From: Erysipelotrichaceae bacterium
Lineage (GTDB): Bacteria; Bacillota_I; Bacilli_A; Acholeplasmatales; Anaeroplasmataceae
Direction: 5' to 3'
Assembly: GCA_015059145.1 (NCBI GenBank)
Contig: SVAZ01000014.1
Coordinates: 1 to 36,352 of the forward strand
Length of the DNA: 36,352 nt
Under the pieces are notes generated by a model. It made no database searches. It was not told the DNA's origin and saw only the letters and a program-made list of their open reading frames with translations. A program made the translations under genes and the position numbers. Shown here piece after piece: positions 15,708 to 23,356 of this stretch. The stretch's first letter is position 1. The number at the start of each line of letters is the position of its first letter.

Positions 15708-15902
15708 GTGATTATTATTAAGCTGATATTGGAAAATAATTTAATGGCTGTCGACAATTATAAGCAAATTATTGATATTAAAGATGATTTAATAAGGTTA
15801 GAAAATTTGTCTATAAAGGGTAATAGCCTAAAAATTAAATATTTAGATAAATATAGGTTAGTTGTAGAAGGTTTAATTAAGGATATAGCCATAGGAGAGT
15901 AA
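15708..15902 (+). CDS. yqfC: YqfC-like sporulation protein, small
   Basis: A 64-residue protein whose position directly before yqfD and phoH, and whose layout, match YqfC of the YabP/YqfC sporulation family (about 93 residues in B. subtilis). The N-terminal VDNYKQIIDIKDDLIRLENL is followed by the beta-rich KGNSLKIKYLDKYRLVVEG. The N-terminus is shorter than usual. A TAG at 15705-15707 prevents extension. The GTG at 15708 lies within its own best ribosome-binding-site match (AGGTGA), so translation may instead start at a rare codon near 15717 or the ATG at 15744. Exact start uncertain; family assignment moderate, supported mainly by synteny. No promoter clearly recognised, though a sporulation-sigma promoter is possible. 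Confidence 0.65.
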   Translation: MIIIKLILENNLMAVDNYKQIIDIKDDLIRLENLSIKGNSLKIKYLDKYRLVVEGLIKDIAIGE

Positions 15903-15903
15903 T

Positions 15904-17016
15904 ATGTATAAAATAATAATGAATAAGGCAGACTTTTTTAAGATTCATAATAGGATAGCGACTAAGAATATTGAAATTATTAAGGAAGAGGTTAAATTCG
16001 AAGTTAATCATGATGCACTAAGGACCTTAAAAAATATAGGATATCCATATGTTTTAGTAGATTCATTCAAAATAAAATCAAAGCTTTTTTTAAAGAAGTA
16101 CTATATGGTTTTAATAGGGTTTGTGTTTTTGTTTAGTCTAATTTATATAAATAATTATCGTGTATCAAAAATAATATTTAATACAGACACTCCTATTAAT
16201 GCAGAAATTGAGGATAGGATTAATTCAAGTATTAAGGATTTGTTTTGGTTTAGCTTTTCTAATGAAGATTATACAAAGCTCTCTAAGGAGCTTAGGGTTC
16301 AATATTCCGAATATCCATATATAGAGGTTTATTCTAAAAATAATAAAATTTATGTAGATATATATACCTATCATGATGAATATCCAGAGCTAGAGGATGA
16401 TCAAGGGTATGGAAGTATAGTTTCAAAGAAGGATGCTGTAATAGATTATTTCTATATTCATAAAGGGAATTCCTTAATATCTAAAAATAAATATGTGAAG
16501 AAGGGTGATGTATTAGTAGATGGATATATTAATGGAAGCTATATAGGTGCAAAGGGTCTTGTTATGGGATATACCTATGAGAGTATAGATATAGTAGTAA
16601 ATAAGGTAGATGAATTTGAGATAGAAACAATGAATGTTGATAGCTATACTGAAATTAATTTTTTTGGTAATAAATTTAATTTTGGAAAGGATAATGAATT
16701 TAGCATATCAGAGATTTCTAAGGATAATGTATTCAATCTTTTTGATGTCTTTAGTATCAAAAAAATTGAAGAAGTAGAAAAAAATGTTATAATAGAAGAA
16801 AATAGCCTTGAAGCTGCGATTGAAAAGGGTAAGAAAGTAATTACTGAAAATTTCAATAAAAATAAAACTTCAAGTGAAGAGGAAATGATTGACCTATATT
16901 ATTATAGATATAGTGAGAGTGAGGATTCATATACAATCACTTATATCGCAAAGAAGCTAGAGTCGATTGGTATATTTAAGGAGAGTAGTATAGATGAAGC
17001 TGAACTTACAAATTGA
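15904..17016 (+). CDS. yqfD: Sporulation membrane protein YqfD
   Basis: A 370-residue protein of the YqfD (stage IV sporulation) family, needed for efficient endospore formation in B. subtilis. A cytoplasmic N-terminal region of about 80 residues is followed by one membrane helix at about 84-104 (YYMVLIGFVFLFSLIYI). The large extracytoplasmic domain contains the family segment GSIVSKKDAVIDY to VKKGDVLVDG (about 175-215) and a charged C-terminus. It begins one base after yqfC, behind GGAGAG, and overlaps phoH by 23 bases. That order matches the Bacillus and Clostridium cluster. Its presence suggests a spore-forming ancestry, though actual sporulation cannot be concluded from this window. Confidence 0.85.
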   Translation: MYKIIMNKADFFKIHNRIATKNIEIIKEEVKFEVNHDALRTLKNIGYPYVLVDSFKIKSKLFLKKYYMVLIGFVFLFSLIYINNYRVSKIIFNTDTPINAEIEDRINSSIKDLFWFSFSNEDYTKLSKELRVQYSEYPYIEVYSKNNKIYVDIYTYHDEYPELEDDQGYGSIVSKKDAVIDYFYIHKGNSLISKNKYVKKGDVLVDGYINGSYIGAKGLVMGYTYESIDIVVNKVDEFEIETMNVDSYTEINFFGNKFNFGKDNEFSISEISKDNVFNLFDVFSIKKIEEVEKNVIIEENSLEAAIEKGKKVITENFNKNKTSSEEEMIDLYYYRYSESEDSYTITYIAKKLESIGIFKESSIDEAELTN

Positions 17017-17950
17017 AAATGCAGTAGATGCGAAAAACATTTCTGGAATTAATAATTCAAATCTTAAGGCCTTAGAAGAGGTGTTTGAATGCTCAATCGC
17101 TGTTCATGGCGATAGTGTATTATGTGGTTCTAAGGATGATGAGCTTTGTCTTAAGGTTGAAAGGATATTTAAGCTATTATTATTTTTATCTCAAAAATCC
17201 TACAATATAACTCCGCGTGATGTTATGTATCTTATTAGTATTGTTGACGGAGAGCTTGAGGATAGATATATTGATTTTGTAAATAAAAGAAAGCCGATAG
17301 GTCATACACTACATAATAAGCCTATATATGCTAAAACTATTCGACAGGATGATTATATTAAGGCGCTTGGCAAAAAGGATCTTATTTTTTCTATAGGCTC
17401 AGCTGGAACTGGTAAAACATATTTAGCTGTTTGCTATGCGGTTACAGAACTAAAGAAAGGTAATATTGAAAAAATAATTTTAACAAGACCTGCAGTAGAA
17501 GCAGGTGAATCATTAGGATTTTTACCTGGCGATTTAAAGGAAAAGGTAGACCCTTACCTAAGACCGCTTTATGATGCTTTATATGATATGCTTGGTGTTG
17601 AGCAGGTTACATCTTTAATTGAAAAGCAGGTTATTGAAATTGCTCCACTTGCATACATGAGAGGTCGTACATTAGAGAATGCATTTATCATATTAGATGA
17701 AGCACAAAACGCCACAATTGATCAGTTAAAAATGTTTTTAACTAGATTAGGCTTTAATTCTAAAATGGTTGTAACTGGTGATATCTCACAGGTGGATTTG
17801 CCTAGCTCTAAAAAATCCGGTTTAAAGGTTAGTGCAAATCTGCTTAAGAACCTTCCAGAGGTTGGATATATTATGTTTGACAAGTGTGATGTTGTACGTC
17901 ATCCATTAGTTGCCAAGATTATTGAAAAGTTTGAGAAATTAGATAATTAA
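16994..17950 (+). CDS. phoH: PhoH-family ATPase
   Basis: A 318-residue PhoH-like P-loop ATPase. The N-terminal region of about 110 residues is KH-like and may bind RNA. The ATPase core has Walker A GSAGTGKT (135-142), TRPAVEAGESLGFLPG, and Walker B FIILDEAQNAT, then TGDISQVDLP. These are the diagnostic PhoH motifs. Its start lies inside the end of yqfD, behind GGAGAG. In many Bacillota phoH is followed by ybeY, dgkA and era; that continuation is absent here, so conserved gene order breaks at the terminator. The biochemical role of PhoH proteins is poorly defined, with RNA metabolism suspected. Confidence 0.93.
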   Translation: MKLNLQIENAVDAKNISGINNSNLKALEEVFECSIAVHGDSVLCGSKDDELCLKVERIFKLLLFLSQKSYNITPRDVMYLISIVDGELEDRYIDFVNKRKPIGHTLHNKPIYAKTIRQDDYIKALGKKDLIFSIGSAGTGKTYLAVCYAVTELKKGNIEKIILTRPAVEAGESLGFLPGDLKEKVDPYLRPLYDALYDMLGVEQVTSLIEKQVIEIAPLAYMRGRTLENAFIILDEAQNATIDQLKMFLTRLGFNSKMVVTGDISQVDLPSSKKSGLKVSANLLKNLPEVGYIMFDKCDVVRHPLVAKIIEKFEKLDN

Positions 17951-17957
17951 TAAATGT

Positions 17958-18003
17958 ATGCGACCTGGTTTTTTTGACCTTTAGGTCGCATTCGACTTTT
18001 TTT
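17958..18003 (+). terminator. Intrinsic terminator of the yqfC-yqfD-phoH operon
   Basis: ATGCGACCT (17958-17966) pairs with AGGTCGCAT (17983-17991). A further TTTTTTT tract follows at about 17997-18003. The loop is T-rich and repeats GACCT, which allows a shorter alternative fold. Confidence 0.82.
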
Positions 18004-18045
18004 GATAAAAAATGTGGTTTTTCCCGTAAAAAGTCCAATTTTTTC

Positions 18046-18080
18046 TTGAATTTGTATTTTAAAAATAATACAATGATAAT
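18046..18080 (+). promoter_or_regulatory. Overlapping sigma-A-type promoters of the L15-like fusion gene
   Basis: Two register-shifted pairs fit equally well: TTGAAT (18046-18051) with TACAAT (18069-18074), and TTGTAT (18052-18057) with GATAAT (18075-18080). Each pair is spaced by 17 bases. The start codon is 30 bases downstream, behind AAGGAGAGAG. Confidence 0.6.
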
Positions 18081-18110
18081 ATATTGGGGATTATGTAAGG
18101 AGAGAGAAAA

Positions 18111-20705
18111 ATGAAAAAGAATTTTATTGGTAATTTTATAAAGTCTTTTGGAATAATACAATGCTTTTTTGTTACTTTAGTAATTGTATTATTGCACTTT
18201 GTTTCACGCAATACTGATTCTATGATTATTGGTACAGGCGGAAAGATTATCACTGATATCTTACGTGGTACTGTATATCTAGGTGTTATTGGCTTTGCGG
18301 TGATGGGTATTTCAGGTTTGAAGGAGGTTAGAATCAACAAGCTAGATTTAATTAGAGTTGTTGGTCTATTTGCTTCAATAATTTTACTTGTCTATACATT
18401 AGTTGATCAAGGATTTTCATTAACTAATTTATTGATTTATACTTTATGCATTATTGCGTTTATTGTTGAGCTTGTATTTAGATTTTTACACTGCAAGGGT
18501 AGAGGTAAATCTTTTGGTTATAAGGCTTATGTAAATGCGATTGGCAATAAGTTTAACCCTTTATATTTATGCTTAATTGGTTTAGCTTTATCTTTCGTAT
18601 ATATTTATGTGGGTGATTATAATTCTGGATTATGTAAGGTTATAATCGATAATTTCTGGATTTTATTATGTGGTTCTTTTGTTGCGATATTAATATTACA
18701 GGTATTATTCTCAAATGAAAGTGTTACATTTATAGATGCTATTGCTGTAATTGTATCTGTTGGATTCGCTAGTATAGCAATTCATGGTTCAATTATGAAT
18801 GCATTCCCAGCTGAGGAAACTGTTTTTGCAGCAATCTTTATTGCAATGTCTTTATATTTAAGAGCAGTTTCATTTAGTGGTGTTGAACAAGAGCAATCAA
18901 AATATAAATTAAATAATTATTATGCAAACGTATATAAAAAGTATGATGCTGTATTACCAATAGTAGTTGCATTTATTACATGCGCTATATTCACTTTATT
19001 TAGTGTATTTAATAATCCTGTATTAAATATTAATATTTCTCAATTAGCTGCATCAATTATTGCACTTGCAGTTTTATCGCTTGTATTAATTCTAGCTTGT
19101 TCATTCGTTTATAAAATTAAATCTTCTGAGATTACTATATTTGATTTCTTATTAAGATTTATGACATATTTTGCTTTATTCTCAATTCCTTATATTGTTT
19201 ATGCATTTATAAATGTTAAAACATTAGGAAATGATGCTTTAGTTTTAGTTGTTACTATTTTAATGATTTTAAATTTAATAGCTGCAATAGCGTTTCAGGT
19301 TGTAAGAGCTATTTTCTATGCTCCAATTCAATACGAGATTTCAAAAGAGTTTGATGAGGCTGCATTTGAGGAAGCGTTAAATTCAATTCCAGAAGGGCAA
19401 GAAGCACCAGCTGAAGAGATTGTATGTGTTGACGAGGAAGGTAATGTTATTGAAAATCCAAATCAGCAAGCACCAGCTGAAGAGGTTGTATATGTTGACG
19501 AGGAAGGTAATGTCGTTGAAGCACCAGCTGAAGAGGTTGTATATGTTGATGAGGATGGTAATATTGTTGAAGCACCTGAGGAAGATGTTGTTTACGTAGA
19601 CGAGGAAGTGGCTGCTGTTGAAAAAGAAGCAAGTGAATCTGAAAATGATACTATTGTTTATGTAGATGAGCAAGGTAATGTTATCGAAGAAGTAGATAAT
19701 ATTCAGTCTACTGAGGAAGTGATTTATGTTGATGAGGATGGTAATGCCGTTGATAATGCTGTAGAAACTGTTAATTCTGAAGATGAAGATGAAGAAGATG
19801 AAGAAGATGATGATGAGTCTGAATACTATGAGGATGAAGAGTACGTTGAGGTTTCACATGCAAAGGAAAGAAATGTCTTAATGCCTGAGGTTAGTATTAT
19901 TGACGAAAATGGTGAGCCTAAGAAAATTAAACGTAAATTTAATACTCGTATGATGTTTGCTCCTTATGAGGCAAAGGAATATTATAATGATATTAAGAAT
20001 TATTTAGTTATGTATCGAGCTACTAGTAGATATTCTGCTAGATGTGAAACATTTAGATATAAGGGATTGGTTGCTAAGGTTGCTTTAGCTGGTAAATCTA
20101 TTAAGGTATGCTTAGCTATTGATCCAACTTCATTAGAGGGAACTAAATACAATTTCAAGGATGTTTCTAATAAGAAGCAATATGAAGAGGTTCCTACAAT
20201 GATTAAGGTACGTTCTCCTAGAGGCTTAAAATACTTTAAGGAGCTAGTTGATATTATGATGGCTACTCGAGGTGTAAATCCTAAGAGAAATTATCAGCCT
20301 ACTAATTATTTACCTTATTTAATTCCAAATGGTGAAGCTATTTTAGCTACAATTGGTATGAGTACAGATTACCTATATTCTTCAATGAATGTTAGAGGTA
20401 TTCCTGCTGAATTACCTGATGATTTAATTGAGTACCTACCAGTAATTCAAGCTGAAGAGTTAGATGAAGAAGAGGTAGAGGCTACAATTTATTTAGATAC
20501 ATTATGCAATCACTTCATTGATGGTGATGAAATTACAATTGATGTATTAAAGGAATTACATATTATAAGTAAGGGTAATGTTTTAAGAATCAAGGCAAGA
20601 GGTACATTAGATCGTAAGCTGATTATTTATGCAGAATATTTTGATGATGATGCAATTAAAATGCTAATGTGTACTAATTGTACTGTTGTTAAGATAATTA
20701 GATAA
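18111..20705 (+). CDS. Large membrane protein with acidic repeats and a ribosomal-L15-like C-terminal domain
   Basis: An 864-residue protein of unknown role with four parts. About twelve membrane helices span residues 14-400. An acidic linker (about 433-555) holds six imperfect copies of a unit close to EEVVYVDEEGNVVE, followed by a run of Asp and Glu to about 580. A basic-to-mixed domain (about 605-720) contains APYEAKEYYNDIKNYL, then SARCETFRYKGLVAKVAL and CLAIDPTSLEGTKY. That pattern recurs in uncharacterised Bacillota proteins. The last 70 residues (ITIDVLKELHIISKGNVLRI, then KARGTLDRKLIIYAEYF, DDDAIKMLM, TVVKII) follow the layout of the C-terminal half of ribosomal protein uL15. It is a single-gene unit with promoter and terminator. 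The soluble part is probably cytoplasmic, anchored to the membrane through the flexible linker. A link to ribosomes or RNA at the membrane is inference only. Confidence 0.8.
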   Translation: MKKNFIGNFIKSFGIIQCFFVTLVIVLLHFVSRNTDSMIIGTGGKIITDILRGTVYLGVIGFAVMGISGLKEVRINKLDLIRVVGLFASIILLVYTLVDQGFSLTNLLIYTLCIIAFIVELVFRFLHCKGRGKSFGYKAYVNAIGNKFNPLYLCLIGLALSFVYIYVGDYNSGLCKVIIDNFWILLCGSFVAILILQVLFSNESVTFIDAIAVIVSVGFASIAIHGSIMNAFPAEETVFAAIFIAMSLYLRAVSFSGVEQEQSKYKLNNYYANVYKKYDAVLPIVVAFITCAIFTLFSVFNNPVLNINISQLAASIIALAVLSLVLILACSFVYKIKSSEITIFDFLLRFMTYFALFSIPYIVYAFINVKTLGNDALVLVVTILMILNLIAAIAFQVVRAIFYAPIQYEISKEFDEAAFEEALNSIPEGQEAPAEEIVCVDEEGNVIENPNQQAPAEEVVYVDEEGNVVEAPAEEVVYVDEDGNIVEAPEEDVVYVDEEVAAVEKEASESENDTIVYVDEQGNVIEEVDNIQSTEEVIYVDEDGNAVDNAVETVNSEDEDEEDEEDDDESEYYEDEEYVEVSHAKERNVLMPEVSIIDENGEPKKIKRKFNTRMMFAPYEAKEYYNDIKNYLVMYRATSRYSARCETFRYKGLVAKVALAGKSIKVCLAIDPTSLEGTKYNFKDVSNKKQYEEVPTMIKVRSPRGLKYFKELVDIMMATRGVNPKRNYQPTNYLPYLIPNGEAILATIGMSTDYLYSSMNVRGIPAELPDDLIEYLPVIQAEELDEEEVEATIYLDTLCNHFIDGDEITIDVLKELHIISKGNVLRIKARGTLDRKLIIYAEYFDDDAIKMLMCTNCTVVKIIR
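19411..19763 (+). repeat. Imperfect 42-45-bp coding repeats in the acidic linker
   Basis: Six imperfect copies encode units such as EEIVCVDEEGNVIE, EEVVYVDEEGNVVE, EEVVYVDEDGNIVE, EDVVYVDEEVAAVE, DTIVYVDEQGNVIE and EEVIYVDEDGNAVD. The first three are nearly identical in DNA and closely spaced; the later copies have drifted. This is consistent with expansion by slippage. Confidence 0.9.
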
Positions 20706-20712
20706 ATTGTTT

Positions 20713-20744
20713 AAAAGAGGAAAAATTTTTCCTCTTTTTTTATT
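20713..20744 (+). terminator. Intrinsic terminator of the L15-like fusion gene
   Basis: AAAAGAGGAAAAA (20713-20725) is directly followed by its perfect complement (20726-20738) and a T tract. Confidence 0.9.
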
Positions 20745-20752
20745 TATTTTAG

Positions 20753-20842
20753 TTGACAGATTAATTTTTTTACACTATAATAATATTAAAGTTAGACAAG
20801 ACTAACTTTTTAATTTAATCTATAAGTTAGTTAACACTAACT
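20753..20842 (+). promoter_or_regulatory. Consensus promoter and two matching palindromic operators
   Basis: TTGACA (20753-20758) and TATAAT (20776-20781) are 17 bases apart, the best promoter in the window. Two copies of AGTTAG-N6-CTAACT follow, at 20790-20807 (over the expected start of transcription) and 20825-20842 (just before the ribosome binding site). Their centres are 35 bp apart. A strong promoter covered by twin palindromes indicates a repressor. The TTAG...CTAA half sites resemble those of DtxR/IdeR-type metal regulators, which would fit the flavodoxin, but the regulator is not identified. Confidence 0.8.
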
Positions 20843-20857
20843 AATTGAGGTGATGTT

Positions 20858-21403
20858 ATGTGTAAGCAGTTTGAAAAAGCATTAGCGCTTCACTGCTCTC
20901 CAGCTTTGTTTGGAATTAAGCCCTCTAACCTGATTAATTTAGAGCTTAAAAATTATCCAAATTTAGATGAAGAGATAGAAGAACTAAATAGCATGTTTAA
21001 TCCAAGAATAAGCTTTTATGTACTAAAGAAAACTCAAAAAAATGCATTAGTTTTAGTATATCAAGAAAGAAAAATTTGTAGAGCATTATTTAATAATTGT
21101 AGTTATTTATATTTATTAGGCTTTAATTATCCTAAGGAGAAAAAACTAGATTTATATTTAGAATGCTTAAAGGATAGAATGAATCTAAGTGATTTTCCTC
21201 ATGAAATTGGAGTTTTCTTAGGATATGATCTTAATGATATTATTGAATATCAAAAGGGAAACAAAAATTGTATTTTAGTTGGTTATTGGAAGGTGTTTTC
21301 AGATAAGGAAAGAAAAATGAAAATATTTGAACAATACAATAAGTGTAAAAGCATAGTCTCAAGATTGTTAGATAAGGGTTATAGATTAGAAGCAATTATT
21401 TAA
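20858..21403 (+). CDS. DUF3793-like protein
   Basis: A 181-residue soluble protein matching the uncharacterised DUF3793 family of Bacillota. The N-terminal MCKQFEKALALHCSPALFGI and KPSNLINL block is typical, as is the late FPHEIGVFLGYDLNDIIEY and CILVGYWKVFSD. The two Cys near the N-terminus (Cys2 and the Cys of HCSP) are conserved in relatives I recall. No enzyme motif is apparent. It starts at ATG behind GAGGTGA and lies 13 bases before a flavodoxin gene. DUF3793 genes often neighbour flavodoxins and iron-uptake genes, so a role in metal or redox homeostasis is plausible but unproven. Confidence 0.8.
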   Translation: MCKQFEKALALHCSPALFGIKPSNLINLELKNYPNLDEEIEELNSMFNPRISFYVLKKTQKNALVLVYQERKICRALFNNCSYLYLLGFNYPKEKKLDLYLECLKDRMNLSDFPHEIGVFLGYDLNDIIEYQKGNKNCILVGYWKVFSDKERKMKIFEQYNKCKSIVSRLLDKGYRLEAII

Positions 21404-21416
21404 AAGGAGAAATTAT

Positions 21417-21824
21417 ATGAAAAATATTGTTGTTTATTGGTCTGGAACAGGTAATACTGAAGGTATTGCTAATTTAATAGCACAAGATGTAAATGCTGAT
21501 ATTAAGTTTGTGGGTGATGCCTCTATAGAAGAGGTGCTAACATACGATACGATTATTCTTGGTTGCCCTGCAATGGGTGCAGAGGAGCTTGAGGATGTTT
21601 TATTTAAACCATTTTATGAGGAGCTTATTATAAAGGTTTCTAGTCAAAGAATATTCTTATTTGGTTCTTATGATTGGGGAGATGGGGAATGGATGAGACA
21701 ATGGGCTGATGATGTTTTAGCTCATGGTGTTACATTAACTCATGATGGTTTAATTGTAAATGGTGATACGTCTGCAATAGATGATTTTAAATATAATGAT
21801 TTTATATTTGAAATTAACAAATAG
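21417..21824 (+). CDS. Flavodoxin
   Basis: A short-chain flavodoxin of 135 residues, an FMN-binding electron carrier that often replaces ferredoxin when iron is scarce. The phosphate-binding loop WSGTGNTEGIA (residues 8-18) follows the first beta strand. GCPAMGAEELED and LFGSYDWGDGEWM supply the isoalloxazine-binding loops; DWGDGEW is typical of clostridial-type flavodoxins. It starts behind AAGGAGAAA and is cotranscribed with the DUF3793-like gene under the twin-palindrome promoter, consistent with metal-responsive control. Confidence 0.94.
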   Translation: MKNIVVYWSGTGNTEGIANLIAQDVNADIKFVGDASIEEVLTYDTIILGCPAMGAEELEDVLFKPFYEELIIKVSSQRIFLFGSYDWGDGEWMRQWADDVLAHGVTLTHDGLIVNGDTSAIDDFKYNDFIFEINK

Positions 21825-21883
21825 TAATTACTGGCTATAATGCCCTCCTATTTGAGTTACAAATAGAGTATAGCCATTAATTA
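21825..21883 (+). promoter_or_regulatory. Nested hairpin downstream of flavodoxin
   Basis: The outer arms TAATTA (21825-21830) and TAATTA (21878-21883) continue as TGGCTATA (21832-21839) with TATAGCCA (21869-21876). An apical stem CTATTTG (21848-21854) with CAAATAG (21860-21866) closes on AGTTA. An asymmetric internal loop, ATGCCCTC, stays unpaired. There is no T tract after it, unlike the other terminators here. It may be an mRNA processing or stabilising element, or a weak terminator. Confidence 0.5.
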
Positions 21884-21917
21884 ATAGATATTCTAATTTA
21901 AAGAAAGGGGATATTGT

Positions 21918-22118
21918 GTGAAAATAAAAATTATAAATTCCTTATTGTTTAACTCCTTTCTATTAGAATTGGTATTCATAATAGCAATAGCGTATGCTAT
22001 TATGAAGCAAAAGCCTTATTTTATTTTACTACTTTTTATAATTTGTATTTTATTGATACAAATAGCTATATTGTTTTTAAAGAGTAGAGATAAAAGTAGC
22101 CTTAGGATTAATACCTAA
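21918..22118 (+). CDS. Small two-helix membrane protein of unknown function
   Basis: A 66-residue hydrophobic protein with membrane segments at about residues 12-29 and 33-54 and a basic C-terminus. The GTG start at 21918 lies 7 bases after AAAGGGG, which supports real translation. The final codons overlap the left arm of the terminator. It resembles no family I know. It may be cotranscribed with flavodoxin through the nested hairpin upstream, as no clear promoter was found. Confidence 0.6.
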   Translation: MKIKIINSLLFNSFLLELVFIIAIAYAIMKQKPYFILLLFIICILLIQIAILFLKSRDKSSLRINT

Positions 22119-22133
22119 GGCTCTTTTATTTTT
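22092..22133 (+). terminator. Intrinsic terminator after the small membrane protein
   Basis: AGCCTTAGG (22098-22106) pairs with CCTAAGGCT (22114-22122). Flanking AAAAG/CTTTT extends the stem beyond one bulge, and TTTATTTTTT follows. Confidence 0.92.
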
Positions 22134-22134
22134 T

Positions 22135-22161
22135 AAAAAGGCCCTATCAAATGATAGGACC
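22135..22161 (-). terminator. Intrinsic terminator of the fumarase-malic enzyme operon
   Basis: On the minus strand GGTCCTATCA pairs with TGATAGGGCC (22161-22152 and 22149-22140, one G-U pair) across a 2-nt loop and is followed by TTTTT. It stands tail to tail with the plus-strand terminator of the small membrane protein gene. Confidence 0.9.
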
Positions 22162-22168
22162 AATAATT

Positions 22169-23356
22169 TTATTTTATTTTAGAAACATTAGTTTTAATAG
22201 CCGCTAAAGCTACTGCTTTACTTACCTCATCAACGACTCTCTTATCAAATGCAGAAGGAACGATATAATCCTCTTTTAGCTCTTCATCTGAAATGATATT
22301 AGCTATTGCATATGCTGCGGCTAGCTTCATTTCTTCATTTATTTTTGTAGCTCTTACGCTTAAAGCACCCTTAAAGATTCCTGGAAATGCAAGTACGTTG
22401 TTAATTTGATTTGGATAATCAGATCTTCCTGAGCCTACAATAAAGGCACCTGCCTCCTTTGCATCATCATAAGATATTTCAGGAGTTGGATTAGCCATTG
22501 CAAAAATAATTGAATTACTATTCATTGATTTTACCATTTCCTTAGAAACAAGATTCGGAGCAGATACACCAATAAAGGCATCAGCACCCTTTAATAAGGA
22601 TGCAAGGCTATTATCATGCTCCTTAGGTGTATCGAACACCCCATCGTCAATTAATTCTTTTATTAAGAAATCGTATGAATCATAGTTTTTCTTATCTACA
22701 ACACCATTGATATTAAATGCGTTAATTTCCTTAACTCCAATTTTCTTTAGCATTTTAGCAACCATTGAGCCAGCAGCACCTGTACCTGAAAGAACTATTC
22801 TCATTTCAGATAGCTTTCTTTTTGTAAATCTTTCTATATTTAAAAATGCAGCAGCAACTATAATAGAGGTACCATGCTGATCATCATGAAATACTGGAAT
22901 ATCCATTTCTTCAATTAATCGTCTTTCTATTGTAACACAGCGGGGTGCGGAAATATCTTCTAAATTAATCGCTCCTAATGTTGGTGCAAGATATTTACAG
23001 GTTTTTATGATTTCCTCAGTGTCTTGAGTATCTAAGCAAAGTGGAATAGAATCAACACCAGCTAATTCCTTAAGTAAAATAGATTTACCCTCCATTACTG
23101 GAATGGCTCCATATGGTCCAATATTACCTAAGCCTAATACAGCAGAGCCATCTGTAATTACTGCCACCATATTAGCTTTAGAGGTATATGTGTAAGCTTC
23201 CTCCTTGTTTGCCTCAATCTCCTTGCAGACATATGCAACACCTGGAGTATATGCAAGTGATAGATCATGTAGATTTTCAATTTTAACCTTTGATTTTATT
23301 TCAAGCTTACCTGTATTTTCTTTGTGTAGCTTTAAAGCATCCTCTTTAATTCCCAT
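22169..23356 (-). CDS. NAD(P)-dependent malic enzyme
   Basis: Oxidative decarboxylation of malate to pyruvate and CO2. The ATG at 23356 follows GGGAGAAAG and gives 395 residues, the compact bacterial form without a phosphotransacetylase domain. Motifs are complete: SLAYTPGVA, the catalytic Lys in SKANMVAVITDGSAVLGLGN, the metal site in PVFHDDQHGTSI, the Rossmann loop GTGAAGSMVA, and AMANPTPEI. An upstream in-frame start lies inside the fumarase gene and is unlikely. It overlaps the fumarase beta gene by 11 bases, so malate from fumarase can pass directly to pyruvate. Cofactor preference is not decidable here. Confidence 0.94.
   Translation of the reverse strand: MGIKEDALKLHKENTGKLEIKSKVKIENLHDLSLAYTPGVAYVCKEIEANKEEAYTYTSKANMVAVITDGSAVLGLGNIGPYGAIPVMEGKSILLKELAGVDSIPLCLDTQDTEEIIKTCKYLAPTLGAINLEDISAPRCVTIERRLIEEMDIPVFHDDQHGTSIIVAAAFLNIERFTKRKLSEMRIVLSGTGAAGSMVAKMLKKIGVKEINAFNINGVVDKKNYDSYDFLIKELIDDGVFDTPKEHDNSLASLLKGADAFIGVSAPNLVSKEMVKSMNSNSIIFAMANPTPEISYDDAKEAGAFIVGSGRSDYPNQINNVLAFPGIFKGALSVRATKINEEMKLAAAYAIANIISDEELKEDYIVPSAFDKRVVDEVSKAVALAAIKTNVSKIK

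Noticed and set aside
19383-19673. Long minus-strand open frames opposite the acidic repeats
   Set aside because: They are complements of a repetitive, stop-poor coding region and have no start signals of their own.
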